A model generated the notes under the pieces. That model did not search any database. It was not told where the DNA came from and saw only the letters and a program-made list of their open reading frames with translations. A program made the position numbers and the translations under genes. This document shows positions 37,824 to 52,477 of a stretch of DNA of 64,000 nucleotides, piece by piece. Location of the stretch: assembly GCF_030440425.1 (NCBI RefSeq), contig NZ_CP098023.1, forward strand, positions 1,415,501 to 1,479,500, written 5' to 3'. This stretch comes from Microbulbifer sp. MI-G. Its GTDB lineage: Bacteria; Pseudomonadota; Gammaproteobacteria; Pseudomonadales; Cellvibrionaceae. Position 1 is the first letter of the stretch. Each line of letters starts with the position of its first letter.

Positions 37824-38689
37824 CTTGATTAGGCTCCTTATGTCGCCTGTGGCAGAGGTGCCGGGCAAAAGCCCATAGCGCTGCTTCTCTTGCCGCAGGC
37901 GTAATCCTTGTGGGAAAAAAGCAAAGTGCAGTGTGCAGGGTGCGCAACCGGGGCGGTGCGCGGCTGAAGTAAAAAACCACACCAATCATCACGCAACGCC
38001 ACAGCACACTCCGCCGCCGGGGGCAGGAGTGACCCGGAAAACCTGCCTTCAAAAAGACCTTTATTGAAGACGAACGAGTGTATGGCGTATCATTCAAGAC
38101 AGCCTCGCTAGATACCTTAGATTATCTATTGGGGTTAGCCTCTCCTCGGTGTGCTCGCACCGGGGGGTGGCGTTTTTCTATCATTTACGCGGTCATGATG
38201 CGGTCCTTCTTTGTTTGAGTGTTTTGTTGATTGATTACCCGCGAGCCCTGCGGTTACGGGGCGCTCGCGGGATAAATAATGATCGTTGCGGTATGGTTTC
38301 TCTGTTTATTATTCTTAGACTGCGCCGGTGAAGCGGCTGGGTGCTGTGGCAGCAGACCTACGGTATGCGCTTTTCGCAAAGACTGCAATCAAACTGAAGC
38401 TTTAGGCGACGCCAAGTTGTGTTTCCCACCGCTGCGTAGCCATTTGTGGTGCATCAGCGCAGCAGCCATCCGCTCCCGGGTATTGCAGGGCCTGTCTTGG
38501 CAGGGGCTATCCGGGTGGAAGGCCACCATCCCATCGCGGTGTTTTTATCAACCACCGTCTGTGGCTGCAAAAAACATAACCTGGTACGCATTTTTTGGAA
38601 GGGTTTGTCGCCTTTTGGCCCCATGTTGTAGGTCCTGTTAAAGGGGGTTGTTAGTATCTGCGTAAATAACGAAAAAAAGCGTGCGGGAT
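37824..38689. other. Gene-poor stretch before the DsbA/GspC-like lipoprotein
   Basis: About 865 bp of short conflicting frames. CCCGCGAGC (38238-38246) and GCTCGCGGG (38263-38271) form a 9-bp inverted repeat with no T-tract. No gene can be supported. Confidence 0.45.
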
Positions 38690-40240
38690 ATGAAGAAGCG
38701 AAATGGTCTGTTTTGGCTTTCCCTGCAGAATGCACTCTTCTATTGCCTCACGGCCTGCACGGAGTATGAACAGGTACCCAGGGCAGCAGACACCGGCCAA
38801 TCGCCTTTGGCCGCGCGCATTGGGGGCCAGGAGATCCGCCTTGAGGAGATCGACAACGCCCTGCAACTGGCGTTGTATGATTTGGCAGAGATGCAGTATG
38901 GCTTGCGTGTGGGCAAGATTTATGAGTTGGCAGATAAAAAGTACCACAAACAGGCAGTAGAAATTCTCCTGCCGGTCCCGGTCCCCCCCCGGATTGAATT
39001 GCCCGGCAACTCCAGCCTGTTGCGCGGTAATCCCAAGGCCCCAATTACCATTTCCGTGTTCTGCTCTTTCCAGTCGCCACACTGTCAATCCCTTCAACCG
39101 GTGCTGAGGCGGCTGGCTGAACACTATCCGGGGTGGACAGGGCAGGCGCACTTTGATTTCCCGCTGAAATTCCACAGGGAGGGAATACCGGCCGCTCATG
39201 CAGCCCGCTGTGCGGCAGCGCAGGGTGCCTACAGTCATTACCACGACGCTTTATATGAGCAAACCCCCAAGCTTGACGGGAAATTCTATGCAGCCCTGGC
39301 ACAGCGTTTACAGCTCGATGAGTTCCGCTTCCGGCAGTGTCTGGCAGATGCAGATGTCCGATCAAAAGTGCTGAAAGACCAGGCAATGGCGATAGACCTG
39401 GGGTTGAACAATGTTCCGGTGGTATTGATCAACGGTTTGTATCAGAAGGGGCCGCGCACGTTTGAACAGTACGCTTATTGGGTGGAGGGGGAGTTGCGTG
39501 CAATGGGGGTTTCTCCGGGTGCGCCGTATGTATGGCGGGATTCCGGTGGGGTCAATGACAGAAACCTGCCTATGACCACACTGCCTCTGGCGCTGGTAGG
39601 AGTGAGTGCATCGAGTGTCGAGGAAAACACGAAAGCATTGATCGAGGTGGAACAGGCACGGACACACTATTTTACCCTGGGGGAACAACTGCTGCCCAAC
39701 GTATCCCTGCTGCGGCTTTATGACAGGTTTGCGGTCATTGACAATCGCGGCAGCCTGGAAAGGCTGCCACTTCGGGGCGAGGCGGGGACCGATATTCCGC
39801 TCACCGATTCCCGACCAATAAGCGAGGCAGCCAGACAACGGATTGAGCAGCCTCTGGGACCCGGCACCCGCAGGTTGATCGAACCATCCGGGGTGTTGAC
39901 CCTGGGGCAGGAATGGCTGCGCAAACAACTGGACCAGCGCGAACTGCTGGAAGCCAAATTCACCCAGGCGGAACTGGCACTGGAGGGGCATCACCTGTTG
40001 CGGCTGGAGGGTATTACAGACAGTGAATTCTTTACCGGGCTTGGCCTGCAGGAAAATGATGTGTTACTGCGTGTGAATGACAGCTGGGTGCACAGTGGGC
40101 AAAACACTTTGTGGGAAGCGCTTACCAGTGGTCGGATCGTTGATGTTACCTTAATGCGCAAGGGGCTGCCGTACCGCTTACAGTATGTGGTGGAAGAGCT
40201 TGGTTACTTTGATGAAGACGCCGCTCGAGGCGAAGATTGA
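38690..40240 (+). CDS. Lipoprotein with DsbA-like, GspC-like HR and PDZ domains
   Basis: 516 residues. The N-terminus has a lipobox LTAC with lipidated C23. Residues about 115-270 form a DsbA/Thioredoxin_4-like domain with the cis-proline loop NNVPVVLING (P243), but the CxxC site reads SPHC (129-132): the nucleophilic cysteine is serine, with an extra C125 four residues earlier. Residues about 298-362 (LVGVSASS...YFTLGEQLLPNVSLLRLYDRFAVIDNRGSLERLPL region) resemble the GspC homology region of type II secretion. Residues about 430-505 are a PDZ domain (GLGLQENDVLLRVND). No other secretion genes are adjacent. Role unknown; possibly periplasmic scaffolding. GTG 38681 is an alternative start. Confidence 0.7.
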   Translation: MKKRNGLFWLSLQNALFYCLTACTEYEQVPRAADTGQSPLAARIGGQEIRLEEIDNALQLALYDLAEMQYGLRVGKIYELADKKYHKQAVEILLPVPVPPRIELPGNSSLLRGNPKAPITISVFCSFQSPHCQSLQPVLRRLAEHYPGWTGQAHFDFPLKFHREGIPAAHAARCAAAQGAYSHYHDALYEQTPKLDGKFYAALAQRLQLDEFRFRQCLADADVRSKVLKDQAMAIDLGLNNVPVVLINGLYQKGPRTFEQYAYWVEGELRAMGVSPGAPYVWRDSGGVNDRNLPMTTLPLALVGVSASSVEENTKALIEVEQARTHYFTLGEQLLPNVSLLRLYDRFAVIDNRGSLERLPLRGEAGTDIPLTDSRPISEAARQRIEQPLGPGTRRLIEPSGVLTLGQEWLRKQLDQRELLEAKFTQAELALEGHHLLRLEGITDSEFFTGLGLQENDVLLRVNDSWVHSGQNTLWEALTSGRIVDVTLMRKGLPYRLQYVVEELGYFDEDAARGED

Positions 40241-40359
40241 TCCGTGTTCAGGCTGGGCCAGCTATTTACCCGGCAATCAGTGACTATGTGGCATTGATGG
40301 CGCAAGGTAACTGTCGGATACAATAGCTGGGTCCAGTGTTCACCGGGCAGAGTTAGTGA

Positions 40360-41286
40360 CTATTTATCCGGATTTCCATCCCACATAATATTTGCCAGGA
40401 TATTCTGCCCCTGGATACTGGGATGGAAACAATCCCCACCATCAATATCATCTTTGCCAAACATGAAGGTGCCGCCATTGACTTCGTCTTCACCGGTATA
40501 TTCGGCAATAACCTCTACGCCATTTGTGCCGTTATAGCTCGCTGCCTGCTCAGCCAGTATTTCATTGTACCGCCGCTGGGCAGCGCTAATGCCGTTATAG
40601 CGGGTGGTAAAATCCTCACCGTTCAAGGTGCCGCCATTGGTGGCAATTCGGCAGATGCCAAAGGTGGACCAGACATTTTCACAGTCTACCCGTGAATCCC
40701 CGCTCTGCTTTTCCAGGCCCGCAGCGCGCAGGTCCTGCACACGGGGCACCGAACCCAACACGATTGTGGAGCCATTGGGTAGACCAGCGACCAGTTTATC
40801 CAGGCCCGCGCGGATAGCCGAACGCCACTCGCTGTCGGTATACAGCGGATCACTGCAATTGGCCGGATCGATACAGTCCCGGTTACAGATATCGTTACCG
40901 CCGAGCACAACCTCCACATGATCCGCGAGTGTACTCTGGGCAAGAATGCGATCCGCCTGTATTGAAAAGTTATCACCGCCACTGCGCATCTCGGCACCGG
41001 ATTCGGCTGCATTTTTATTCGCCGCCAGGTTGGGCAGGGTCACTTTATATTTGTCGTGCACACTGTCAACCGAACTGTCATCCCCATCAAACCACGAATG
41101 CTCGGGCTGATCACCTGCCAGCAGGCAAAGCAAATCCAGGATATTCGTATTGCGAGTACAGTCCGCAGCAAAGGCCATGGTGATACTGTCACCGGCGGCG
41201 ACAGCTTTGGAGGGGATTGCCACTGAGGGTTCGACCGACAGGATACCGACTACTAACGCTGTTATAACTCCGTATTGTTTCCACAT
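40360..41286 (-). CDS. Secreted SGNH/GDSL hydrolase
   Basis: 308 residues with a signal peptide ending near SVA. Block I is GDSIT with nucleophile S34. Block III is GGND (129-132). The catalytic D285 and H288 lie in GGDCFHPS near the C-terminus. Many cysteines in the mature chain suggest disulfides and extracellular action. Family members are esterases or lipases on lipids or acylated polysaccharides; the substrate is not deducible. It is convergent with the lipoprotein gene. Confidence 0.88.
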   Translation of the reverse strand: MWKQYGVITALVVGILSVEPSVAIPSKAVAAGDSITMAFAADCTRNTNILDLLCLLAGDQPEHSWFDGDDSSVDSVHDKYKVTLPNLAANKNAAESGAEMRSGGDNFSIQADRILAQSTLADHVEVVLGGNDICNRDCIDPANCSDPLYTDSEWRSAIRAGLDKLVAGLPNGSTIVLGSVPRVQDLRAAGLEKQSGDSRVDCENVWSTFGICRIATNGGTLNGEDFTTRYNGISAAQRRYNEILAEQAASYNGTNGVEVIAEYTGEDEVNGGTFMFGKDDIDGGDCFHPSIQGQNILANIMWDGNPDK

Positions 41287-41583
41287 GGTTGTTTCTCCCG
41301 CACCGACTTTCGTCGAAGGTTGTTATTGTTGTCATTCTGCTACGGTGAACCCGCTGGATTGTAAGCCAGAGTCCGGTAAGTGGAATTATGAATACTATGG
41401 ACTAATCGGTCAGATTTGGATAACTTGAAGTGGGTTGGAATTCTGTCGCCTGGTGCTTTCGCAAGAGGGGGCCTTGAAGGCCAGGGGGATTGTCCGGCGG
41501 CTTCATACCGCCCCGGGTAGAGGCACCGCACAGACAGACACGCCTTGTTCCCCTCCGGTGGCTTCCACTATACTGCGCAACAA
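41287..41583. other. Divergent region between SGNH hydrolase and thi leader
   Basis: About 300 bp that should carry the hydrolase promoter and the thi operon promoter. GGCC TTGAA GGCC around 41470-41484 makes a small dyad. No gene. Confidence 0.35.
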
Positions 41584-43667
<2,084 letters not shown>

Positions 43668-43794
43668 TGACCATTGGGCAGGGATTTCAAGACGCTGGTT
43701 CCCCGCTGGAAAATAACCGGCACCCGCTGTGCGCAGTCACCAGGGTGGTTGCTGTCGGTCGGTGCCCAAACGAGGTTGGAGTGACAGGTGGTCA

Positions 43795-44868
43795 ATGACT
43801 AGTGAAACCAAAGCGAGCATAGCCATTGCCGGTGGCGGCCTGCTGGGCCGTCTGCTGGCTTGGCGGTTATCCCGGCGGGAGCTGGATATTACTCTGTTCG
43901 AGGCAGGGGATTTGTCGATGCCGGAAGGGGCCTGCTGGGCCGCGGCGGGCATGATCTCGCCCCTGTCCGAACTGGTTCAGGGGGAAAAAGAGATTTATAC
44001 CCTGGGGCTTGAGAGCCTGAAACTCTGGATGGACTGGAGCAAGCAGCTGGAAAAGCAGACCGGCCGCGAAGTGGAATTTCGCCAGGCCGGCAGTGTGCTG
44101 GTTGCCCACGGCAAAGACAGGAGTGAATTGGCACAGTTTCTGCGGGATCTGCACGGCAAGCTGGGCACGCTGGAAAAAGATCAGGTGCAGTCCCTGGACG
44201 CGCGCGGACTGCGTGCGCTGGAACCGGCCCTGGAACGCTTTGATCAGGGGTTGTTCCTGCGCGGTGAAGCGGATATCAACAACCACCGCCTGCTGCCCCT
44301 GTTGCTCAGTGCTTTGCGCCAGCAGGGCGTGACACTGCGCGAGCGCACCAAGGTGGGCTGTGAACAAAACCGGGTGTGCTTTACCGAAGGACAGGAGCAG
44401 TTCGACTGCGTGATAGACTGTCGCGGCCTCGGTGCCAAAGACGGTATTGAGGGGCTGCGCGGTGTGCGCGGTGAAGTGATGGTGGTGGAATCCCGCGAGG
44501 TGGTTTTGCAACGCCCGGTGCGTCTGCTGCACCCCCGCTACAGTCTCTATGCGGTGCCCCGCCGTGACGGTCGTACGGTGATTGGTGCCACTGAAATTGA
44601 AAGTGAGGACATGTCTCCGATTTCCGTGCGCTCCAGTATGGAGCTGTCCTCCGCACTCTTTTCCCTCAACCCGGCGTTCGCCGAAGCGCGCATCGTGGAG
44701 ACGCGGGTCAACTGCCGCCCCGCCACGTTGGACAACAGGCCGCTGATACACAATGCCCGGGGTCAGATACGTGTCAATGGTCTCTATCGCCACGGTTATC
44801 TGCTGGCTCCGGCAATGGTGCAGCAGGTGGAAGAGATAGTGACAGAACAGCTTCTACAGGTGGTTTGA
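43795..44868 (+). CDS. thiO: Glycine oxidase ThiO
   Basis: 357-residue FAD enzyme that oxidises glycine to the imine used for the thiazole ring. The dinucleotide motif is IAGGGLLGRLLAWRL, and the family segments EGACWAAAGMISP and RRDGRTVIGATEIE are present, as is the C-terminal GLYRHGYLLAP. ThiO does the oxygen-dependent step that ThiH does in enterobacteria, so this operon is of the aerobic type. The last base of its stop overlaps the thiS start. Confidence 0.94.
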   Translation: MTSETKASIAIAGGGLLGRLLAWRLSRRELDITLFEAGDLSMPEGACWAAAGMISPLSELVQGEKEIYTLGLESLKLWMDWSKQLEKQTGREVEFRQAGSVLVAHGKDRSELAQFLRDLHGKLGTLEKDQVQSLDARGLRALEPALERFDQGLFLRGEADINNHRLLPLLLSALRQQGVTLRERTKVGCEQNRVCFTEGQEQFDCVIDCRGLGAKDGIEGLRGVRGEVMVVESREVVLQRPVRLLHPRYSLYAVPRRDGRTVIGATEIESEDMSPISVRSSMELSSALFSLNPAFAEARIVETRVNCRPATLDNRPLIHNARGQIRVNGLYRHGYLLAPAMVQQVEEIVTEQLLQVV

Positions 44869-45068
44869 TGCAGGTTTTTGTGAATGGGGAAGCCCACACG
44901 CTGGCGTCTTCAATGGCGCTGGCCACGCTGTTGCAGCAGCTGGGGTATTGCGGGGAGACCTTCGCCGTGGCGGTGAATGGCCGCTTTGTCCCACGCACGG
45001 AGTATGCCGCAACTGCGATGCATCAAGATGATCGCCTGGATATTGTGGCACCGGTGGTGGGGGGGTGA
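44868..45068 (+). CDS. thiS: Sulfur carrier protein ThiS
   Basis: 66-residue ubiquitin-fold carrier. The C-terminal GG needed for adenylation by ThiF and thiocarboxylate formation is present (APVVGG). ATG 44868 overlaps the thiO stop (TGATG), and its own stop overlaps the thiG start. Confidence 0.95.
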   Translation: MQVFVNGEAHTLASSMALATLLQQLGYCGETFAVAVNGRFVPRTEYAATAMHQDDRLDIVAPVVGG

Positions 45069-45877
45069 GTGTGAGTGATCCGTTAGTCCTTTACGGCCGG
45101 GAATTCAACAGCCGCCTGCTGGTGGGGACTGCACTGTACCCATCGCCGGCCATCATGCGGGAGTCGGTGCGCGCCTCTGCATCAGAAATCATCACCTTGT
45201 CCCTGCGCCGGCAAAACCCGGCGCAGCAGCGGGACAATGTATTCTGGGATTATGTGCGTGAGTCCGGCTGCCAGTTACTGCCGAATACAGCGGGCTGCAA
45301 ATCGCCGCGGGAGGCGGTGGAGCTGGCGAAGATGTCGCGGGAGATTTTCCGGACCGAGTGGCTCAAGCTGGAGGTGATCGGCGATGATTACAACCTGCAG
45401 CCGGACCCCTTTGGCCTGGTCGAAGCGGCGCGCGAACTGGTCACCCTGGGTTTTAAAGTACTGCCCTATTGCACCGAGGACCTGGTGCTGTGCCGCAGGT
45501 TGCTGGATGTCGGCTGCGAAGTGCTGATGCCCTGGGGTGCGCCAATCGGCACCGGGCAGGGGCTTTTGAATAAATACAATCTGCACATGCTGCGCGAGCG
45601 CCTGCCCGGAGTGCCATTGATTATCGACGCTGGCATCGGCGCCCCCTCGCAGGCAGCGGAAGCGTTGGAAGCGGGTTTTGATGCGGTGCTGTTAAATACC
45701 GCCATTGCCAGGGCGCGGGACCCGGTGGCGATGGCGGGAGCATTCAAACTCGCCATAGAATCGGGGCGCGCGGCGTTCAATGCCGGGCTGATGCTCAAGC
45801 GCCAGACCGCCAGCCCGAGTACCCCCACGCTGGATATGCCATTCTGGCAGCAGAGCGAACATCTGCCGCAAGGATAA
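45065..45877 (+). CDS. thiG: Thiazole synthase ThiG
   Basis: 270-residue TIM-barrel enzyme that assembles thiazole phosphate from DXP, dehydroglycine and ThiS-thiocarboxylate. The Schiff-base lysine lies in [10 protein letters not shown]. The phosphate-binding end has [32 protein letters not shown]. It starts at GTG 45065, overlapping thiS; a second GTG six bases on is possible. Confidence 0.96.
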   Translation: MSVSDPLVLYGREFNSRLLVGTALYPSPAIMRESVRASASEIITLSLRRQNPAQQRDNVFWDYVRESGCQLLPNTAGCKSPREAVELAKMSREIFRTEWLKLEVIGDDYNLQPDPFGLVEAARELVTLGFKVLPYCTEDLVLCRRLLDVGCEVLMPWGAPIGTGQGLLNKYNLHMLRERLPGVPLIIDAGIGAPSQAAEALEAGFDAVLLNTAIARARDPVAMAGAFKLAIESGRAAFNAGLMLKRQTASPSTPTLDMPFWQQSEHLPQG

Positions 45878-45884
45878 CCTATTG

Positions 45885-47459
45885 ATGCCAGAGGAAGCCT
45901 TCACAAACAAACCGATTGTCTGGAGTATTGCCGGCAGCGACTCGGGCGGCGGCGCCGGTATCCAGGCAGACCTGCTGACATTTGCCGATCTGGGCTGTCA
46001 CGGTTGCACGGCCATCACTGCCAACACCGCACAAAATACCTGTGCCGTGGACTCGATTAACGCCGTGTCGATAGACGTGCTGCAAGCCCAGTTGCAGGCC
46101 CTGCAGACGGATTTGTTTCCGGCGGCGATCAAGGTGGGTTTGCTGGCCAACGCCCGGCAGGTATTGGCAGTGGCTGAGTTCTTGCGTGCGCTCAGGCAGG
46201 TTAAGCCGGTCCCGGTTATTTACGACCCGGTGGCGGTGGCGAGCAGCGGTGCCGGCCTGACCGAAGAGGGTATCGCGGCACCAGTGCTCGAACAGCTGCT
46301 GCCACTGTGCGACCTGGTCACCCCCAACCGGTACGAACTGGAGTGGTTGAGCCAAACCGCCCCTGCCGGTGCTGCAGCGCTCATTGGCGCGGCGCGGCAA
46401 CTGCAGTCGCGGGGTTGCGGTGCGGTACTGGTCACCGGTGGACACACGCAACTGCGCCCCGGGGAAATTGCCGATTTACTCTGGGACGGTGACAAAGCCG
46501 ACTGGTTGATTGGCAGGGCAGTACCGGGCAACAACACCCATGGCACTGGCTGTACGCTCTCCTCGGCCATTGCCGCATGCCGAGCGCTGGGCTATCCACT
46601 GCGGGACGCCTGCGTGCTGGGAAAAGCCTATGTGCAGCGCGGTCTGCGCCTTGCAAACAGTGATCGAATCGGGGCGGGCGCAGGGCCGGTGGGACACTGC
46701 GGCTGGCCACTGGAACTGCGGGATTTTCCCGAGGTACTGCTGCCCGGAGAAGACCGTAGTGCAGCCTACGGCCTGGTTGGCGATGTTTCGACGCAGACCT
46801 TTGTGCAGGGTTTTGCCATGCCCGACAGCACCGAACTGGGGCTCTATCCAGTGGTGGATTCTGTGGATTGGTTGCAGCGGCTGGCAGAGCAGGGTGTGCG
46901 CACCCTGCAACTGCGTATCAAACATCCCGGCGGCGATCTGCGCGCGCAGGTGGCGCGCGCTGTGGACATTGGCAAACGCCATCAGCTGCGGCTGTTTATC
47001 AACGACTACTGGCAGTTGGCGATTGAATGCGGCGCTTATGGGGTTCACCTGGGGCAGGGTGATCTGAAAACAGCCGACCTGGCGGCAATCCAGGCGGCGG
47101 GCCTCAGGCTTGGAATCAGCACCCACGGCTTTTACGAACTGTTGCTGGCCTACCGGTACCGCCCGAGCTACCTGGCGCTCGGCGCGGTTTATGCCACCGG
47201 CACCAAAGACATGTCCGGACAGTTGCAGGGGCCGCAAAAGCTCGCCCGCATGGTGGCACTTCTGCCGGATTATCCCTTGGTGGCGATTGGCGGGATCAAC
47301 CTGCAGCGCGTTGCCGAGGTTGCCGCCAGCGGCGTGGGCAGTATTGCCGTAGTCAGTGCCATCACCGGGGCGGAAGATTATGTACAGGCGGTTGCAGATC
47401 TGCGCACCGCTCTAGAGGGCGCGGTTCCCGCGGCGTCCGCGACGGGGTTGCCATGTTGA
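45885..47459 (+). CDS. thiDE: Fused HMP-phosphate kinase and thiamine-phosphate synthase ThiDE
   Basis: 524 residues. The N-terminal half (about 10-260) is ThiD, a ribokinase-fold enzyme: [17 protein letters not shown], and [15 protein letters not shown] with the catalytic aspartate replaced locally by the usual GTGC anion hole. The C-terminal half (about 315-510) is Thi[39 protein letters not shown], and LVAIGGINL. One protein therefore makes HMP-PP and joins it to thiazole. ATG 45885 directly follows an in-frame TTG. Confidence 0.95.
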   Translation: MPEEAFTNKPIVWSIAGSDSGGGAGIQADLLTFADLGCHGCTAITANTAQNTCAVDSINAVSIDVLQAQLQALQTDLFPAAIKVGLLANARQVLAVAEFLRALRQVKPVPVIYDPVAVASSGAGLTEEGIAAPVLEQLLPLCDLVTPNRYELEWLSQTAPAGAAALIGAARQLQSRGCGAVLVTGGHTQLRPGEIADLLWDGDKADWLIGRAVPGNNTHGTGCTLSSAIAACRALGYPLRDACVLGKAYVQRGLRLANSDRIGAGAGPVGHCGWPLELRDFPEVLLPGEDRSAAYGLVGDVSTQTFVQGFAMPDSTELGLYPVVDSVDWLQRLAEQGVRTLQLRIKHPGGDLRAQVARAVDIGKRHQLRLFINDYWQLAIECGAYGVHLGQGDLKTADLAAIQAAGLRLGISTHGFYELLLAYRYRPSYLALGAVYATGTKDMSGQLQGPQKLARMVALLPDYPLVAIGGINLQRVAEVAASGVGSIAVVSAITGAEDYVQAVADLRTALEGAVPAASATGLPC

Positions 47460-48205
47460 GTGCCAGGGAATTACAGCGTTACAGCCGCCAGATCCTGTTG
47501 CCCCAGGTGGGGGAGGAAGGGCAGAAAAAGCTGGCTGCCGCGCGCTTGATGGTGATTGGTCTCGGTGGCCTCGGCAGCCCGGTGGCCCTGTATCTCGCCG
47601 CCGCCGGTATTGGCACATTACATCTGGTGGACGGCGACTGTATTGATCTCTCCAACCTCCAGCGGCAGGTGATCTATAAAACCAACCACCTGGGTAAGTC
47701 CAAGGCGCAGGTGGCCGCCCAGCAGCTCACTGCCGCCAACCCGGCAATACACATTCACGCCCACAACCGTATGGCCGATGCGCCATGGCTGCGCCGACAG
47801 GCAGGTCAGGTGGATCTGGTGCTGGATTGCACCGATAACCTGGAAATCCGCCATGTGATCAACCGCAGTTGCCGGGAAGCCCGACGCCCTGTGGTGATGG
47901 CCTCGGTGCAGGGCTTTTCCGGGCAGCTGATCAGCTTTGATTTTTCCAGAAACCGGCATCCCTGCTATGCCTGCCTGTTTCCGCCGCAGGCACGCAGCGC
48001 AGCGCAGAACTGCTCCAGTGCCGGTGTGATCGGTCCGGCGCTGGGCATGGTTGGCAGTATGCAGGCGCTGGAGGCGATGAAATGGTTACTGGGGCTGCCC
48101 GTGCCCAGCCTGAATCAACTGCACCTGGTGGAAGCTGAAACCCTGGGGCTACAATCCCTGCAGTTACAACGGCAGAGGGATTGCCCCGTGTGTGGCCAGG
48201 ATTAA
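47453..48205 (+). CDS. thiF: ThiS adenylyltransferase ThiF (HesA/MoeB/ThiF family)
   Basis: 250-residue E1-like enzyme that adenylates the ThiS C-terminus. Nucleotide site [21 protein letters not shown], then [11 protein letters not shown] with the arginine finger, and [13 protein letters not shown]. Zinc cysteines appear as CYAC and CPVC. The closely related MoeB cannot be separated by sequence alone; operon position decides. The start overlaps the thiDE stop. Confidence 0.92.
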   Translation: MLSARELQRYSRQILLPQVGEEGQKKLAAARLMVIGLGGLGSPVALYLAAAGIGTLHLVDGDCIDLSNLQRQVIYKTNHLGKSKAQVAAQQLTAANPAIHIHAHNRMADAPWLRRQAGQVDLVLDCTDNLEIRHVINRSCREARRPVVMASVQGFSGQLISFDFSRNRHPCYACLFPPQARSAAQNCSSAGVIGPALGMVGSMQALEAMKWLLGLPVPSLNQLHLVEAETLGLQSLQLQRQRDCPVCGQD

Positions 48206-48456
48206 CCCGGCCTGCGGTTTCGGTATTCCTGTGACAGAAGTTTGGGATTGAGGTATTTCTTGTCCCTGCTGTCATGATATTCTTTCTTGCAGAGGGGTGG
48301 CCAATACACCGGCTGATCCCTGCGGTAACCCCCGCCGATTTTTTCTGACGTATTTCATGCCTGTGTCTGGTGCCTGATTCAATGGGCGTGTGATTTTTCA
48401 ATACACTAGGGGGTTTAGAGACAGGCCAACTTCTACTACACAAGGGGCGTATAGTG

Positions 48457-48930
48457 ATGAAGAAAATCGATATTGGTATCGACGAAAAGGATCGGGAAAA
48501 GATTGCTGCTGGTCTCAAGCATCTGCTGGCCGATAGTTACACACTGTATCTTCAGACGCATAATTTCCACTGGAATGTTACAGGGCCTCTGTTTCGTGAG
48601 TTACATCTGATGTTTGAGGAGCAGTACACCGAACTGGCTGATGCCGTCGACGATATAGCCGAACGCATTCGCACCCTGGGGGTTGCCGCTCCCGGTACCT
48701 ACCAGGCTTTTGCCCAGTTGAGTTCCATTGAGGAAGTGGTGGAAATTCCCGCTGCGGAGGATATGGTTAAAATCCTCACCAAAGGCCACGAGCGGGTGAT
48801 CAAAACCTGTCGTGATGTGCTCAAGTCTGCCCAGAAGGGCGAGGATGAATCCACCATTGCCCTGGTGTCGGACCGCATGCGGGTACATGAGAAAACCGCC
48901 TGGATGCTGCGCGCGACCAGCAGCAAGTGA
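48457..48930 (+). CDS. dps: DNA-protecting ferritin Dps
   Basis: 157-residue mini-ferritin that oxidises iron with peroxide and protects DNA. The ferroxidase residues align with those of E. coli Dps: H38 (FHW), H50 (LHLMFEE), E54, D65 and E69 (AVDDIAERI). The N-terminus is short, with KK at 2-3 and K11. AAGGGGCG lies ahead of ATG 48457; an in-frame GTG sits immediately before. No OxyR or Fur site is clear in the 250-bp upstream gap. Confidence 0.93.
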   Translation: MKKIDIGIDEKDREKIAAGLKHLLADSYTLYLQTHNFHWNVTGPLFRELHLMFEEQYTELADAVDDIAERIRTLGVAAPGTYQAFAQLSSIEEVVEIPAAEDMVKILTKGHERVIKTCRDVLKSAQKGEDESTIALVSDRMRVHEKTAWMLRATSSK

Positions 48931-48963
48931 TTCCCGGACCCGTAGCGTCCAAGGCGGTGACAA

Positions 48964-49842
48964 TCACGCACTGACCAGCTGCAAGAAGGCTTGTGCCGGT
49001 GCCGAGAGGCTGCTGCGGCTCTTGAGGAGGATGCCCACATCCTGGGTGACGACCGGTGCCGACAGGGTGTGGCAATGCAAGCCGTATTCCTGCATCTGGG
49101 CCGCACACAGGCGCGGCACGGCACTGACACCCAGCCCCGCGCGGACCAGTTGCCCGATGGTGCTGAGCTGATTGGCCTCGCAAATATAGCGGGCGGCCTG
49201 GCCGCAGCGTGCAAAGGCTTCCTCTGTCCAGCGGCGCACGGCCGAGCCCCGGTTCATGGAGATAAACGGGTGCGCGGCCAGGTCGCGCCACTGCAAGGCG
49301 CGTTTTCCGGCCAGTGCATGTTGCGCCGGTGTCACGGCGATAAATCGATCGCGCTCGAAAGGAATGAACACCAAACCGCCCAAATCGTCCGGGCGAAAAC
49401 AGATGCCCAGTTCAGCCCGTCCCTCTTGAACTGACTGCACCACCCGTTCCATCACCACATCCTCCAGCACAATATCGATCCGTGGATGGCCCCGGTGAAA
49501 CTGCGCCAGTAGTGTTGGCAGGCGGTTCAGGGCAAAAGCCGGAATCACCGCCAGCTGTAGCTGTCCGCGTTCGAGGCGGAACCGCTGCTGTATGGCCTCC
49601 AGTGACTGGTCCCAACTGTGCAGCAGCTGCTCGGCACGTGAGAGAAATTCCCGTCCCTCGGGTGTCAGCACCAGCTGGCGGCCATCGCGGCTGAAGAGGG
49701 GGCCACCGGCGGTGGCTTCCAGATTGCGAATAGCCACAGACAGGGCGGGCTGGGAGAGATGTAACTGCGCGCTGGCCTCCGCCAGGCTGCGGCTGCGCGC
49801 CACGGCTGTAAAGGCGCGCAGCTGCTTGATGGTTGCACTCAC
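48964..49842 (-). CDS. LysR-family transcriptional regulator
   Basis: 292 residues. The N-terminal winged helix KQLRAFTAVARSRSLAEASAQLHLSQPALSVAIRNLE is standard. The rest is the periplasmic-binding-protein-like effector domain. The GTG start at 49842 has GGAGT upstream. It diverges from acetoacetyl-CoA synthetase, so it likely regulates that gene (inference from LysR habit). Confidence 0.92.
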   Translation of the reverse strand: MSATIKQLRAFTAVARSRSLAEASAQLHLSQPALSVAIRNLEATAGGPLFSRDGRQLVLTPEGREFLSRAEQLLHSWDQSLEAIQQRFRLERGQLQLAVIPAFALNRLPTLLAQFHRGHPRIDIVLEDVVMERVVQSVQEGRAELGICFRPDDLGGLVFIPFERDRFIAVTPAQHALAGKRALQWRDLAAHPFISMNRGSAVRRWTEEAFARCGQAARYICEANQLSTIGQLVRAGLGVSAVPRLCAAQMQEYGLHCHTLSAPVVTQDVGILLKSRSSLSAPAQAFLQLVSA

Positions 49843-49879
49843 GGGGACTCCAGACCGCCCTTGGATAGCTTGCGGGGGA

Positions 49880-49925
49880 CTTTAATATTTTTTAATAAAC
49901 CTTTATAAGATTAAAATAGTTTAAA
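49880..49925. promoter_or_regulatory. AT-rich divergent control region of LysR and acetoacetyl-CoA synthetase genes
   Basis: A sharply AT-rich patch in GC-rich surroundings with several TTTAAT/ATTAAA-type interrupted dyads that fit the loose LysR T-N11-A pattern. Exact operator cannot be fixed by eye. Confidence 0.4.
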
Positions 49926-50012
49926 TCTGCCCGGCAAGGCATGATGGCCTCCTTCGCACCGAGCGAAATCCGTACAACCGCTGAGCATTGTGAATGCATA
50001 AGGTCTGCTGAG

Positions 50013-51992
<1,980 letters not shown>

Positions 51993-52099
51993 AGCATTGC
52001 GGCAGCGGGAACCGTTGTGCGGGCGCTATTTTGTTTGCGCCGGTTCTGCGCTACTCTTGCCCAAGGGCAATACACACTAGTTACGGTAAAAGAACAGCC

Positions 52100-52477
52100 A
52101 TGGTTACCTATCTCTACTGGGCGGCGGTTATCGCCCTGGTGATTCTCTCTCTCTATGTGGGCAGCCGTATGGGCAGCTTGAAAATAGGCGCTATCGTGGC
52201 CGCGGTGTTCTTTCTGGCTGGATGGCTGGCCTATTATTTCCACTACCAGCAGGTGTTTGTGAAGCGTTTTGGCGGCGTGATGCGAATCTCTGTGCCGGAG
52301 GGGTTTCGGCATATTGGGGCTACCTGGAAAGACGACAACCTATGGATCGAAAACTACGATCCCAACACCAATCAATGTATTTTCACTGAGTACTCCAGGG
52401 GAAATATTCTTGAGGGGCGGGTAATTATTCAGAACTGCAATCCGATGCTGGGCGCTTCCGGTACTACCCAGCCATAA
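52100..52477 (+). CDS. Hypothetical membrane protein
   Basis: 125 residues, no family recognised. Two helices (about 4-22 and 29-47) are followed by a soluble domain, VMRISVPEGFRHIGATWKDDNLWIENYD and so on, with beta-strand character. ATG 52100 is chosen; the frame runs to 52031. It follows the acetoacetyl-CoA synthetase gene by 107 bp. Confidence 0.6.
   Translation: MVTYLYWAAVIALVILSLYVGSRMGSLKIGAIVAAVFFLAGWLAYYFHYQQVFVKRFGGVMRISVPEGFRHIGATWKDDNLWIENYDPNTNQCIFTEYSRGNILEGRVIIQNCNPMLGASGTTQP

Noticed and set aside
38238..38271. Inverted repeat CCCGCGAGC/GCTCGCGGG as a terminator or integration site
   Set aside because: No T-tract, no integrase or tRNA beside it, and no direct repeats marking an attachment site.
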